A stretch of 64,000 bases of DNA from Micromonospora cremea (GTDB taxonomy: Bacteria > Actinomycetota > Actinomycetes > Mycobacteriales > Micromonosporaceae). Below, in pieces: positions 34,517 through 42,867 of this stretch. The position numbers and the translations under genes are program-made. Below the pieces are notes generated by a model that searched no databases, had not been told where the DNA came from, and saw nothing but the letters and a program-made list of their open reading frames with translations. The DNA lies in NCBI RefSeq assembly GCF_900143515.1, contig NZ_FSQT01000002.1, positions 4,527,501-4,591,500 of the forward strand, written 5' to 3'. The first letter of the stretch is position 1; the number at the start of each line of letters is the position of its first letter.

Positions 34517-34673
34517 CGCCCGTCATGCCCGGGCGCACGACGGATCTTCGCGGCGCGGCGTCAGAAGCGCCGAGCTGGAGCCGTCGCAGGATGGCAGCGA
34601 CGATGGCGGGAACGCGTCGGTCGGACGCGATGTCGATGATGTCAAAGAGCCGGTGATCAGGGGTGGACCAGTC

Positions 34674-35657
34674 GTGACCGTTCGACAATCGATCGTCTTC
34701 AACGGCGACCTCGGCAGCGGCAAGAGCACCGTGTCGGTGGAGATCGCCAAGCGGCTCGGCATGCGCAGGGTCAGCGTGGGTGACCTCTACCGGGAGATGG
34801 CGCAGCAGCGACAGATGACCGCGCTGCAACTCAACCTGCACGCCGAGCTCGACCAGGCCGTCGACGGCTACGTCGACCAGCTCCAACGGGACATCGCCGC
34901 CTCCGGCGAGCACCTCGTCATGGACTCCCGGCTGGCGTGGCACTTCTTCACCGACGCGCTCAAGGTGCACATGATCACCGAGCCGGGTGAGGCGGCCCGC
35001 CGCGTGCTGGCCCGGCCCTCTGGGCCGGCGGAGAGCTACGCCACGCTGGAGGAGGCCAAGGCCAAGCTGCGCGAGCGCAGCGAGAGCGAGCGCAACCGGT
35101 TCATCATCCGGTACGGGGTGGACAAGGCCCGACTGCGCAACTATGACCTGATCTGCGACACCACCCGCGCCTCGGCCCCTGAGGTGGTCGAGCACATCAT
35201 CGGCGCGTACGAGGGGACGCTCGGCGGCGAGGTGCTGCGCGACGGCCCGCCGCTGCTGCTGCTGGACCCGGCCCGGATCTACCCGACCGAGGACATCGCC
35301 ACCCTGCGCGGGCTGTGGGACTCCGAGTTCGTCGGCGACGTTGCCGAGGCCGGCGACGCGGCGCTGGAGCCGCTGAAGATCGGGTTCACCGGTGAGTACT
35401 TCTTCGTCGTCGACGGTCACCGCCGGCTCAGCGCCGCCCTGCAGAACGGCTTCTCCCTGGTCCCCGCCCAGCTCGTGGCGGAGGTCGACGAGCCGGTGGT
35501 GGGCGGAATGAGCGCGATCGACTACTTCGTCGCGCAGGTGCGCCCCGGCCTGGTCTACGACTGGGAGGCCGCCCACAAGATCCAGCTGCCGCTGCCGGAG
35601 CCCGCGCTGCTCGGCGGCGACGCGGTCCTCGCGGGAGACCCGGGCGCCAGCGCCTGA
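34674..35657 (+). CDS. P-loop cytidylate-kinase-like domain fused to a ParB/Srx-like domain
   Basis: 327 residues from GTG 34674; GTG 34653 would add MIRGGPV. N-terminal NMP-kinase-like fold: P-loop GDLGSGKS at residues 11-18, VSVGDLYREMAQQRQMTALQ (like the GD-lid region of CMP kinases), MDSRLAWHFF with an Asp-Ser-Arg, ARPSGPAESYATLEEAKAKL, and NYDLICDTTRASAPEVVEHI. The C-terminal part (from about residue 195) has DPARIYPTEDI, then FFVVDGHRRLSAALQNGF; D247-G-H-R-R-L resembles the DGHxR motif of ParB/sulfiredoxin-fold proteins, some of which (SbnI, SerK) are serine kinases. Substrate unknown. It stands alone between priA and a P450 gene. Confidence 0.7.
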   Translation: MTVRQSIVFNGDLGSGKSTVSVEIAKRLGMRRVSVGDLYREMAQQRQMTALQLNLHAELDQAVDGYVDQLQRDIAASGEHLVMDSRLAWHFFTDALKVHMITEPGEAARRVLARPSGPAESYATLEEAKAKLRERSESERNRFIIRYGVDKARLRNYDLICDTTRASAPEVVEHIIGAYEGTLGGEVLRDGPPLLLLDPARIYPTEDIATLRGLWDSEFVGDVAEAGDAALEPLKIGFTGEYFFVVDGHRRLSAALQNGFSLVPAQLVAEVDEPVVGGMSAIDYFVAQVRPGLVYDWEAAHKIQLPLPEPALLGGDAVLAGDPGASA

Positions 35658-35740
35658 CCCCGCTCCCCGCTCCGGAGGATGCCAGGCGTCGCCGACGTGG
35701 GCATGATGGAGCCTCCGACGCATCGACGGGGAGGCCGGCC

Positions 35741-37009
35741 ATGGAGGCTGCCGAGGCGCTCACACTGCTCATGTCGCCGCAGGGGCGGGTCGACCCGTAC
35801 CCGACGTACGAGCGGCTGCGGGCGCACGGACCGGTGGTGCAGGCCCTGCCCGGCCTGTACGTGGTGACCGGCTACCCGGAGGCCGACGAGCTGCTGCGCG
35901 ACCCCCGGCTCGGCGTGCTGGACGACGCGCTGCGGGACCAGGTGTGGCCCAACTGGCGCGAGAGCCCGGCGATCTCGTCGATCGCCCGGTCCATGCTGCG
36001 GACCAACCCGCCCGACCACAGCCGGATGCGCCGGCTCGCCGCTGGCGCGTTCAGCCCGCGCCGGATCGCCGGGATGCGCCAGGTGGTGCGTGCCCAGGCG
36101 GAGGCCCTGCTCGACGACATGCTGGAGCGTGCCGCGGACGGCGCTCCCGTCGACGTGCTGGCCGACTTCGCGTACCCGCTGCCGGTGGGGGTGATCTGCG
36201 CGCTGCTCGGCGTGCCGGCCACCGACCGGCCGCTGTTCCGCCGCTGGGCCGGCGACCTGACCGGGGTGCTGGAGCCGGAGATCACCGCCGAGGAGCTGGC
36301 CGTCGCCGACGCCGGCGCCGCCGAGCTGCGCGCGTACTTCACCGAGCTGGTCGCCGCCCGCCGCCGGACGCCGGCCGACGACCTGACCACGGCGCTGGTC
36401 CAGTTGCACGACACCGACGGCGACCGGCTCACCGGCGACGAGCTGCTGGCCAACCTGGTGGTGCTGCTGGTCGCCGGCTTCGAGACCACCACCAACCTGC
36501 TCGGCAACGGCCTGGTGGTGCTGCTGCGGCACCCCGGGGCCGCCGCCGCGCTGCGCGCCGACCCCGGGCTCGCCCCGGCATACGTCGAGGAGCTGCTGCG
36601 CTACGACTCGCCGGTGCAGCTGACCACCCGGACCAGCACCGCGCCGGTGCGCTGCGGCGGGCTCGACCTGCCGGCCGGCAGCACGGCGCTGCTGCTGCTC
36701 GGTGCGGCCAACCGGGACCCCCGCCGGTTCCCCGACCCGCAGCGCTTCGACCCGACCCGCGACCAGGCGCACCCGCTCTCCTTCGGCGCCGGCCCGCACT
36801 ACTGTCTCGGCGCCGGGCTGGCCCGGCTGGAGGCACAGCTGGCCTTCCCGATGCTGCTGCGCCGGCTGCCCGAGCTGGCCCTGGCCGGGACGCCCCGGCA
36901 CCGGACCCGGCTGACCCTGCGCGGATACCAGAGCCTGCCGGTGACGCTGGGCACACCCGCGGTGGCCGATCGAGGTACGCCGGCCGGCGCCCACCCAGGC
37001 ACTCCGTAG
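35741..37009 (+). CDS. Cytochrome P450
   Basis: 422 residues, ATG with GGGGAGG upstream. Actinobacterial CYP: I-helix AGFETT at about 245-250 (oxygen activation), EELLRYDSPVQ with the K-helix ExxR, and the heme-ligand loop FGAGPHYCLGAG with Cys355. The N-terminus PYPTYERLRAHGPVV and FSPRRIAGMRQVV are typical. Monooxygenase of unknown substrate; no ferredoxin or reductase gene is adjacent, so redox partners must come from elsewhere. Not part of the conserved priA-def-fmt-rsmB core, hence probably an insertion. Its TAG stop forms part of the TAGACT -10 of def. Confidence 0.93.
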   Translation: MEAAEALTLLMSPQGRVDPYPTYERLRAHGPVVQALPGLYVVTGYPEADELLRDPRLGVLDDALRDQVWPNWRESPAISSIARSMLRTNPPDHSRMRRLAAGAFSPRRIAGMRQVVRAQAEALLDDMLERAADGAPVDVLADFAYPLPVGVICALLGVPATDRPLFRRWAGDLTGVLEPEITAEELAVADAGAAELRAYFTELVAARRRTPADDLTTALVQLHDTDGDRLTGDELLANLVVLLVAGFETTTNLLGNGLVVLLRHPGAAAALRADPGLAPAYVEELLRYDSPVQLTTRTSTAPVRCGGLDLPAGSTALLLLGAANRDPRRFPDPQRFDPTRDQAHPLSFGAGPHYCLGAGLARLEAQLAFPMLLRRLPELALAGTPRHRTRLTLRGYQSLPVTLGTPAVADRGTPAGAHPGTP

Positions 37010-37012
37010 ACT
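37007..37012 (+). promoter_or_regulatory. Likely -10 element of def-fmt-rsmB
   Basis: TAGACT overlaps the P450 stop codon (37007-37009) and lies 43 nt before the def GTG, leaving room for a leader carrying AAGGAG (37040-37045). The -35 is not recognisable. Confidence 0.4.
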
Positions 37013-37054
37013 GGTACGCACCGCTCGTCCCACCCCATGAAGGAGCCGTCCCGC

Positions 37055-37615
37055 GTGACCGTCCAGCCCATCCGTCTGTTTGGGGATCCGGTGCTGCGCA
37101 CGCCGGCCGATCCGGTGGTCGACTTCGACGTCGAGCTGCGTAGGCTCATCACCGATCTGACCGACACGATGCGTGAGCAGAACGGCGCCGGCCTGGCCGC
37201 GCCGCAGCTCGGTGTGGGCCTGCGGGTGTTCGCCTTCGACGTCGACGACGTGCTGGGGCACCTGGTCAACCCGGTGCTCGAATTCCCCGACGAGGAGGAG
37301 CAGGACGGCCCGGAGGGCTGCCTGTCCATCCCCGGGCTCTACTTCGACACCAAGCGCCGGCAGAACGTGATCGCCAAGGGCTTCAACGGCTACGGCGACC
37401 CGCTCCAGATCGTCGGCACCGGGCTGATGGCCCGCTGCGTGCAGCACGAGACCGACCACCTCGACGGCGTGCTCTTCCTGGACCGGCTCGACGCCGCCGG
37501 TCGCAAGGAGGCGATGAAGGCGATCCGCCAGGCCGAGTGGTACGACCCGTCCGCCCCGCCGGTGGTCAAGGTCAACCCGCACGCCGCGGGCAGCCCCTTC
37601 GGCCTGGGTCGGTGA
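37055..37615 (+). CDS. def: Peptide deformylase
   Basis: 186 residues from GTG 37055, with AAGGAG 9 nt upstream; an ATG at 37037 would precede that ribosome-binding site and is less likely. Removes the formyl group from nascent N-terminal Met. All three motifs are present: GAGLAAPQ (GxGxAAPQ), EGCLSIPG (metal-ligand Cys) and QHETDHLDG (HExxH-type metal site). C-terminal extension [14 protein letters not shown] and onward is typical of actinobacterial Def1. Directly followed by fmt, which installs the formyl group. Confidence 0.97.
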   Translation: MTVQPIRLFGDPVLRTPADPVVDFDVELRRLITDLTDTMREQNGAGLAAPQLGVGLRVFAFDVDDVLGHLVNPVLEFPDEEEQDGPEGCLSIPGLYFDTKRRQNVIAKGFNGYGDPLQIVGTGLMARCVQHETDHLDGVLFLDRLDAAGRKEAMKAIRQAEWYDPSAPPVVKVNPHAAGSPFGLGR

Positions 37616-37620
37616 CCCGG

Positions 37621-38547
37621 ATGCGTGTGATCTTCGCCGGTACGCCGGCCGTCGCCGTCCCCGCCCTGGCCGCCGTCGCCGCCTCCGGGCACGAGCTGGT
37701 CGCGGTGGTCACCCGGCCGGACGCGCCCGCCGGGCGCGGGCGCGGCCTGTCCCGTTCCCCGGTCGGCGAGTGGGCCGACGAGCACGGCATCGAGGTGCTC
37801 ACCCCGGCCCGCCCCCGTGACCCGGAGTTCCTCGACCGGCTGCGCGAGCTGGCACCGGACTGCGTGCCGGTGGTCGCCTACGGCGCGCTGGTGCCGCCGG
37901 CCGCGCTGGAGATCCCCCGGTACGGCTGGATCAACCTGCACTTCTCGCTGCTGCCCGCCTGGCGCGGCGCCGCGCCCGTGCAGCACGCGGTGCTGCACGG
38001 TGACGAGCTGACCGGAGCCAGCGTCTTCCAGCTGGAGCAGGGCCTGGACACCGGGCCGGTCTTCGGCACCCTGACCGACGAGATCCACCCCGGCGACACC
38101 TCCGGTGACCTGCTGGGGCGTCTCGCCGAGTCCGGCGCCGGGCTGCTGGTGGCGGTGCTCGACGCGATCGCCGACGGCACCGCCCGGGCCGAGCCGCAGC
38201 CGGCCGACGGGGTGTCGCTGGCACCGAAACTGACCGTGGAGGATGCTCGCGTGCGCTGGACCGACCCGGCCTTCGCGGTGGACCGGCGGATCCGGGCCTG
38301 TACCCCGGCCCCGGGCGCCTGGACGACCTTCCGGGGCGAGCGGGTGAAGCTCGGCCCGGTGGTGGCGGCAGCCGACGGTCCCGACCTGAAGCCGGGGGAG
38401 TTGCTGGTGGAGAAGGCCCGGGTGCTGGCCGGCACGGCCACCGTGCCGGTGCGACTGGGCGAGGTCCGGGCCGCCGGCAAGCGGGCCATGGCGGCGACCG
38501 ACTGGGCGCGCGGCGTCCGGGTCAGCACCGGCGAGGAGTTCGCGTGA
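37621..38547 (+). CDS. fmt: Methionyl-tRNA formyltransferase
   Basis: 308 residues from ATG 37621 ([16 protein letters not shown]); GTG 37612, overlapping the def stop as GTGA, would add three residues and is equally possible. Formylates Met-tRNAi with 10-formyl-THF. Signatures: [38 protein letters not shown], the active-site [18 protein letters not shown] (HxSLLP) and the C-terminal OB-fold tRNA-binding domain ([20 protein letters not shown]). Overlaps rsmB by 4 nt (GTGA). Confidence 0.97.
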   Translation: MRVIFAGTPAVAVPALAAVAASGHELVAVVTRPDAPAGRGRGLSRSPVGEWADEHGIEVLTPARPRDPEFLDRLRELAPDCVPVVAYGALVPPAALEIPRYGWINLHFSLLPAWRGAAPVQHAVLHGDELTGASVFQLEQGLDTGPVFGTLTDEIHPGDTSGDLLGRLAESGAGLLVAVLDAIADGTARAEPQPADGVSLAPKLTVEDARVRWTDPAFAVDRRIRACTPAPGAWTTFRGERVKLGPVVAAADGPDLKPGELLVEKARVLAGTATVPVRLGEVRAAGKRAMAATDWARGVRVSTGEEFA

Positions 38548-39980
38548 CGGCCCCGGAGGGGACGCGCCCGACGCGTGGTGGCCCGTCGGCCGGTCGCGGC
38601 GGGGACCGCCGGCCGGTCCGGCCGCCGCTGGACCGCCCGCGGCGTGCGGCGTACGAGGCGGTCGCCGCGGTGCACCGCGACGACGCGTTCGCCAACCTGG
38701 TGCTGCCCACCATCCTGCGCGAGGAGGGGCTGTACGGCCGGGACGCGGCCTTCGCCACCGAGCTGACCTACGGCACCCTGCGCCACCTGGGCACCCTGGA
38801 CGCGATCCTGACCGACGCGGCCGGCCGGGACGTGGCCCGGATCGACCCGCCGGTGCGCGACGCGCTGCGGCTCGGGGCGTACCAGCTGCTGCACACCCGG
38901 GTGCCCCCGCACGCCGCGGTCTCATCGACCGTGGACCTGGTCCGCGCGGTCGCGCCGGGCGCCACCGGGTTCGCCAACGCGGTGCTGCGCGAGGTGTCCA
39001 CCCTTGACGTGGACGGCTGGGTGGCGAAGCTCGCCCCGCCGATGGAGACCGACCCGATCGGGCACCTGGCGCTGGCGTACAGCCATCCGCAGTGGATCGT
39101 GCGGGCCTTCTCCGAGGCGCTCGACGGCGATCTGGGCGAGACGGCCCGGCTGCTGATCGAGGACAATGAGCGTCCGCCGGTGCACCTGTGTGCCCGGCCC
39201 GGCCTGATCGACCCGATGGAGCTGGCCGACCAGGTGGGCGGGGCGCCCGGGGCATTCTCGCCGTACGCCGTCTATCTGCCCGGCGGCGCGCCCGGCGACG
39301 TGCCGGCGGTGGTCGACGGCCGGGCCCACGTCCAGGACGAGGGCTCCCAGCTGGTGGCCAGCGCGCTCGCCGACGCGCCGCTGGACGGCCCGGACGGGCA
39401 CTGGCTGGACCTGTGCGCCGGTCCGGGCGGCAAGGCCGGGCTCCTCGGCGCGCTGGCCGCGCAGCGCGGCGCCCGGGTGACCGCGGTGGAGGTGGCCGAG
39501 CACCGGGCCCGGCTGGTCTCCCAGGCGACCAGGGGTCTGCCGGTGACCGTGCTGGCCATGGACGGTCGTGAGGTCGGGGCCGACCCGCAGCTGCCGGAGG
39601 GGCACTTCGACCGGGTGCTGGTGGACGCCCCGTGCACCGGGCTGGGGTCGCTGCGCCGCCGGCCGGAGTCGCGCTGGCGTCGCCAGCCCTCCGACCTGCC
39701 GCCGCTGACCCGGCTGCAACGGGAGTTGCTCGGTGCGGCGCTGCGTGCGGTCCGTCCCGGCGGGCTGGTCGCCTACGTCACCTGCTCGCCGCACACAGTG
39801 GAGACCCACGTGACGGTGACCGAGGCGGCCCGCCGCAGCGGGATGCCGGTGGACTTCGTGGACGCCCGGCCGCTGCTGCCGGCCGGTATGCCGGGCCTGG
39901 GCGACGGTCCCACCGTGCAGCTCTGGCCGCACCGGCACGGCACCGACGCGATGTTCCTCGCCGTCCTGCGCCGAGGCTGA
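38544..39980 (+). CDS. rsmB: 16S rRNA (cytosine-967-C5)-methyltransferase RsmB
   Basis: 478 residues, GTG start. N-terminal NusB-like RNA-binding domain: [67 protein letters not shown]-terminal SAM-dependent methyltransferase: [18 protein letters not shown] (motif I), [18 protein letters not shown] with the first catalytic Cys (motif IV) and [14 protein letters not shown] with the second (motif VI). Followed by a very long terminator hairpin and a convergent gene. Confidence 0.95.
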   Translation: MTAPEGTRPTRGGPSAGRGGDRRPVRPPLDRPRRAAYEAVAAVHRDDAFANLVLPTILREEGLYGRDAAFATELTYGTLRHLGTLDAILTDAAGRDVARIDPPVRDALRLGAYQLLHTRVPPHAAVSSTVDLVRAVAPGATGFANAVLREVSTLDVDGWVAKLAPPMETDPIGHLALAYSHPQWIVRAFSEALDGDLGETARLLIEDNERPPVHLCARPGLIDPMELADQVGGAPGAFSPYAVYLPGGAPGDVPAVVDGRAHVQDEGSQLVASALADAPLDGPDGHWLDLCAGPGGKAGLLGALAAQRGARVTAVEVAEHRARLVSQATRGLPVTVLAMDGREVGADPQLPEGHFDRVLVDAPCTGLGSLRRRPESRWRRQPSDLPPLTRLQRELLGAALRAVRPGGLVAYVTCSPHTVETHVTVTEAARRSGMPVDFVDARPLLPAGMPGLGDGPTVQLWPHRHGTDAMFLAVLRRG

Positions 39981-39989
39981 GGCGTCCCC

Positions 39990-40054
39990 GGTTCTGAAAG
40001 GAAGGGCCCCTCGTCAACGCCAGGTGTTGACGAGGGGCCCTTCCTATCAGAACC
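39990..40054. terminator. Very long palindromic terminator between convergent genes
   Basis: GGTTCTGA (39990-39997) pairs with TCAGAACC (40047-40054). AGGAAGGGCCCCTCGTCAAC pairs with GTTGACGAGGGGCCCTTCCT around the 7-nt loop GCCAGGT (40019-40025). The nearly uninterrupted stem of about 28 bp sits between rsmB (+) and the lipoprotein gene (-). GGAAGGGCCCC palindromes of this sort recur between genes in Micromonospora as far as I recall, so it may also be a dispersed repeat family. Confidence 0.85.
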
Positions 40055-40064
40055 GCGCGGTTGG

Positions 40065-40955
40065 TCAGGTGACCGGGAGGCCCTTGGTGCCGGCGCCCTT
40101 CATCGAGCGGGTCAGGTTCCGGTCGCTGATCCACAGGAAGCACTGCACCCCACGGTTGCCGTTCTTCCACTCCTGCTCGTACGGCTGGTAGTAGATCGTC
40201 CCGGTGCGGAAGTCGAGCTGGGAGTTGTCCGGCACCTTGGCATACCTGGCGGTCACCGTCTGGCAGGCCCGGTGGGTCCGCTTGGTGGTGCGGTTGAACT
40301 CGGCGTAGCTGATGTCCGGGGCCTGCCAGATCCCGACGAACTCGGCGTGGTGCCGGCTGGTGCAGGAGACCGGCACCATCTCGTCGATGTCGTCCTTGAC
40401 CAGCTTGGGGTTGAAGCAGCGGTACGCCAGCGGCGCCGCGCCGGTCAGCGCCCCCCGCAGGCTGCCGGTGCGCAGGCCGACGGAGGTGTCGTCGATGCTA
40501 GCGATCTCGGTGACGTCACAGCGGTACCAGCGGGCCCCACCGGCCCAGGCCGGCGCGGAGGGCAGCACGACGGTCAGGCCGAGGCGCCCGGAGCGCCAGT
40601 CGGCGCCCACCGCCTTGCTGACCTCCTTGTCGCAGCCGGCCTGCGCGGTCCGCATGCCGACCGAGCCGGGCGGTGGGGGAGTCCCGCGGTCCGTGCCCGG
40701 ACCACTGAGGGTGCCGACGTGCATGGTCTCCACCCGGTGCGACTCGGTGCACGCCACCGGGTTGTAGCCGGTCAGGTAGCCGACCTGCTGGGCGTCGTGG
40801 TGGCAGACCTCGGCGGCGGGAACGAACTGCTGCGCCGCGACGGGTGCCGGCCAGTCGTCGATGAGGTCCCGGTCGACTCCGGCGGGTGCGCCACACCCGG
40901 CCAGCGCCAGGGCCACCGCCGCGCCCGCGGCGACCGCCGCCAACCACCGTCGCAT
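40065..40955 (-). CDS. Septum-formation-family lipoprotein (paralogue 1)
   Basis: 296 residues. The ATG complementary to 40953-40955 follows GGGAGG on the minus strand and starts a lipoprotein signal MRRWLAAVAAGAAVALALAG with a lipobox LAGC (Cys21). The mature part has paired cysteines in two repeats that resemble the Septum_form domain: EVCHHDAQQVGYLTGYNPVA followed by CTESHRVETMHVGTL, and YRCFNPKLVKDDIDEMVPVS followed by CTSRHHAEFVGIWQA. Between them are WYRCDVTEI and [11 protein letters not shown]. Exported and membrane-anchored; function unknown beyond the family name. Same length as, and collinear with, the upstream paralogue. Confidence 0.82.
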   Translation of the reverse strand: MRRWLAAVAAGAAVALALAGCGAPAGVDRDLIDDWPAPVAAQQFVPAAEVCHHDAQQVGYLTGYNPVACTESHRVETMHVGTLSGPGTDRGTPPPPGSVGMRTAQAGCDKEVSKAVGADWRSGRLGLTVVLPSAPAWAGGARWYRCDVTEIASIDDTSVGLRTGSLRGALTGAAPLAYRCFNPKLVKDDIDEMVPVSCTSRHHAEFVGIWQAPDISYAEFNRTTKRTHRACQTVTARYAKVPDNSQLDFRTGTIYYQPYEQEWKNGNRGVQCFLWISDRNLTRSMKGAGTKGLPVT

Positions 40956-41040
40956 CCCCCGACCTCCCGCCGCTGGTGGTCTCCGGCCGGCCACCAGCCG
41001 GTCGGTAACGCCACGGCGCAGCAGCATACGGCACCGGTGC

Positions 41041-41931
41041 TCAGATGGCGGGCAGTCCCTGTGGGCCCGCATTGCGCATCGAGCGGGTGAGTTTGCGGTC
41101 ATCGCTCCACAGAAAACAGCGCACCCCACGGTCACCCTCCTCCCACTCCCGCTGCGACGGTGGGTAATAGATGGACCCGGCCCGGTACGGCAGGTCGCTG
41201 TTGTTCGGCACCGCGGCGTACGCGGCGATCAACGCCATGCAGCGCCGGTGCACCTGCTCGGCGGAGCGGCTGAAGTCCGCCCAGCTCATGTCCCGTTCCA
41301 GGTAGACGCCGACGAACTCGGCGCGGTGCGGCTCGGTGCAGAGCACCGGCGCCATGTAGTTGAGGTTGTCGCCGATCAACTTGGGGTCGAAGCAGCGGTG
41401 GGTCAGCGGCGTGTCACCGATCAACGCGCCGCGCAGGCTACCGGTGCGGTTCACCGGCCGGGTGTTGTCGATGCTGTTGGTCTCGCTGAGGTCGCAGCGG
41501 AACCAGCGCGCGCCACCGGCCCAGGCCGGTGCCGAGGGCAGCGACAGGGACAGGGTGAGCCGCGCCGTGTGCCAGTCGCCGCCGAGCACCTCCCGGGCCC
41601 GCTGGTCACACTCGCCGCGGGCGGTTCGCAGTGCCGGCGACCCCGGCTGCGGCCGGGCGTCGGCGAGTGCGGCGGGACCGGTGAAGGTGCCGACGTGGAT
41701 CGCCTCGGCCAGGTGGCTGCGAGCGCAGTCCACCGTCTCGTACGTGCTGGCCTGCACGATCGAGGTGATCCGGGGCAGGCAGGTGTCGGTGGCGGGTGTG
41801 AACGGTTTCGGGGTCCGCAGCGCCGGCCAGTCGTCGGTGAGGTCACCGTCCGCGCCCCGCGCCGGCCCGCAGCCGGCCAGCAGCATCGTCGTGGCGCCGG
41901 CCAGCGCCAGCGCTCCGAGCCACCGTCGCAT
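41041..41931 (-). CDS. Septum-formation-family lipoprotein (paralogue 2)
   Basis: 296 residues, identical in length to its neighbour. Start ATG at 41931 (minus) with GGGAGG upstream; signal [20 protein letters not shown] with lipobox LAGC (Cys21). Shared blocks with the paralogue: [100 protein letters not shown] and [14 protein letters not shown]. Transcribed first, with 85 nt before the second gene, so the pair is a tandem duplication probably in one transcript. Confidence 0.82.
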   Translation of the reverse strand: MRRWLGALALAGATTMLLAGCGPARGADGDLTDDWPALRTPKPFTPATDTCLPRITSIVQASTYETVDCARSHLAEAIHVGTFTGPAALADARPQPGSPALRTARGECDQRAREVLGGDWHTARLTLSLSLPSAPAWAGGARWFRCDLSETNSIDNTRPVNRTGSLRGALIGDTPLTHRCFDPKLIGDNLNYMAPVLCTEPHRAEFVGVYLERDMSWADFSRSAEQVHRRCMALIAAYAAVPNNSDLPYRAGSIYYPPSQREWEEGDRGVRCFLWSDDRKLTRSMRNAGPQGLPAI

Positions 41932-42173
41932 CGTCCGCCCTCCCGGGAGCTGGCGGCCGGTCACCGCGCCCCGCGGCGAGACCCCGGCGGGCGTGCAGCC
42001 TACGGCACCGTCCCCGTTGGAGTGTCGTCGCGTTTCCGTCGATCGGCCAACCGCTGATCTCTGTTCGTCCGGATCCGGCGGTCCGGACCGGCCAATCCTG
42101 CACCACTGGTCACCGCTGGATCACAGCGCGTCCCCGATGGTGCCGCGATGCGGGCGGCGTGTCGCCGCGTTCG

Positions 42174-42186
42174 TACACTGGCCCCG
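42174..42186 (+). promoter_or_regulatory. Apparent leaderless promoter of rpe
   Basis: TACACT (42174-42179) predicts a start of transcription at 42186, which is the first base of the rpe GTG. No Shine-Dalgarno sequence precedes that codon. Confidence 0.5.
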
Positions 42187-42866
42187 TGACCGTACCGCCG
42201 CCAATCGTCGCGCCGAGCATCCTGGCCGCCGATTTCGCCCGCCTCGCCGAAGAGGTCCGTGCCGTCGAGGACGCCGCGGACTGGTTGCACGTGGACGTGA
42301 TGGACAACCACTTCGTGCCGAACCTGACCATCGGACTGCCCGTGGTGCAGAGCCTGCGCGCCGTCACCGCGCTGCCGTTCGACGTGCACCTGATGATCGA
42401 GGACCCGCGCCGGTGGGCCCCCGGCTACGCCGACGCCGGGGCGTACAACGTGACCTTCCACGCCGAGGCGTGCGACGACCCCGTGGCGCTCGCCAAGGAC
42501 CTGCGCTCCGCCGGCGCGAAGGCCGGCCTGGCCATCGACCGGGACACCCCGATCGAGCCGTACCTGGACCTGCTGCCCAGCTTCGACACCCTGCTGATCA
42601 TGACGATCAAGGCCGGTTTCGGCGGGCAGCGGTTTCTCCCGCAGCTGCTGGACAAGGTCCGCGCCGCCCGCCGGCACGTCGACGCCGGGCACCTGGAGCT
42701 GCGCATCGAGGTGGATGGCGGGATCGCCGCCGACACCATCGAGCAGGCGGCCGCCGCGGGCGCCGACGCGTTCGTGGCCGGCACCGCCGTCTACGGTGCC
42801 GCCGACCCGGCCGAGGCGGTACGCCACCTGCGGGCGCTGGCGGAACGCGCGGCTCCCGGGGCCTGA
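42186..42866 (+). CDS. rpe: Ribulose-phosphate 3-epimerase
   Basis: 226 residues from GTG 42186. Interconverts ribulose-5-P and xylulose-5-P. TIM-barrel signatures: [38 protein letters not shown] with metal-binding His and Asp, [32 protein letters not shown] and [20 protein letters not shown]. Pentose-phosphate supply sits just upstream of the riboflavin genes, whose pathway uses ribulose-5-P. The response-regulator gene begins 2 nt after its stop. Confidence 0.97.
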   Translation: MTVPPPIVAPSILAADFARLAEEVRAVEDAADWLHVDVMDNHFVPNLTIGLPVVQSLRAVTALPFDVHLMIEDPRRWAPGYADAGAYNVTFHAEACDDPVALAKDLRSAGAKAGLAIDRDTPIEPYLDLLPSFDTLLIMTIKAGFGGQRFLPQLLDKVRAARRHVDAGHLELRIEVDGGIAADTIEQAAAAGADAFVAGTAVYGAADPAEAVRHLRALAERAAPGA

Positions 42867-42867
42867 G

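Noticed and set aside
34516..34660. Minus-strand stretch that reads protein-like (LFDIIDIASDRRVPAIVAAI)
   Set aside because: No start codon or ribosome-binding site in a sensible place, and it continues as antisense of the kinase and priA genes. Worth a homology search only.
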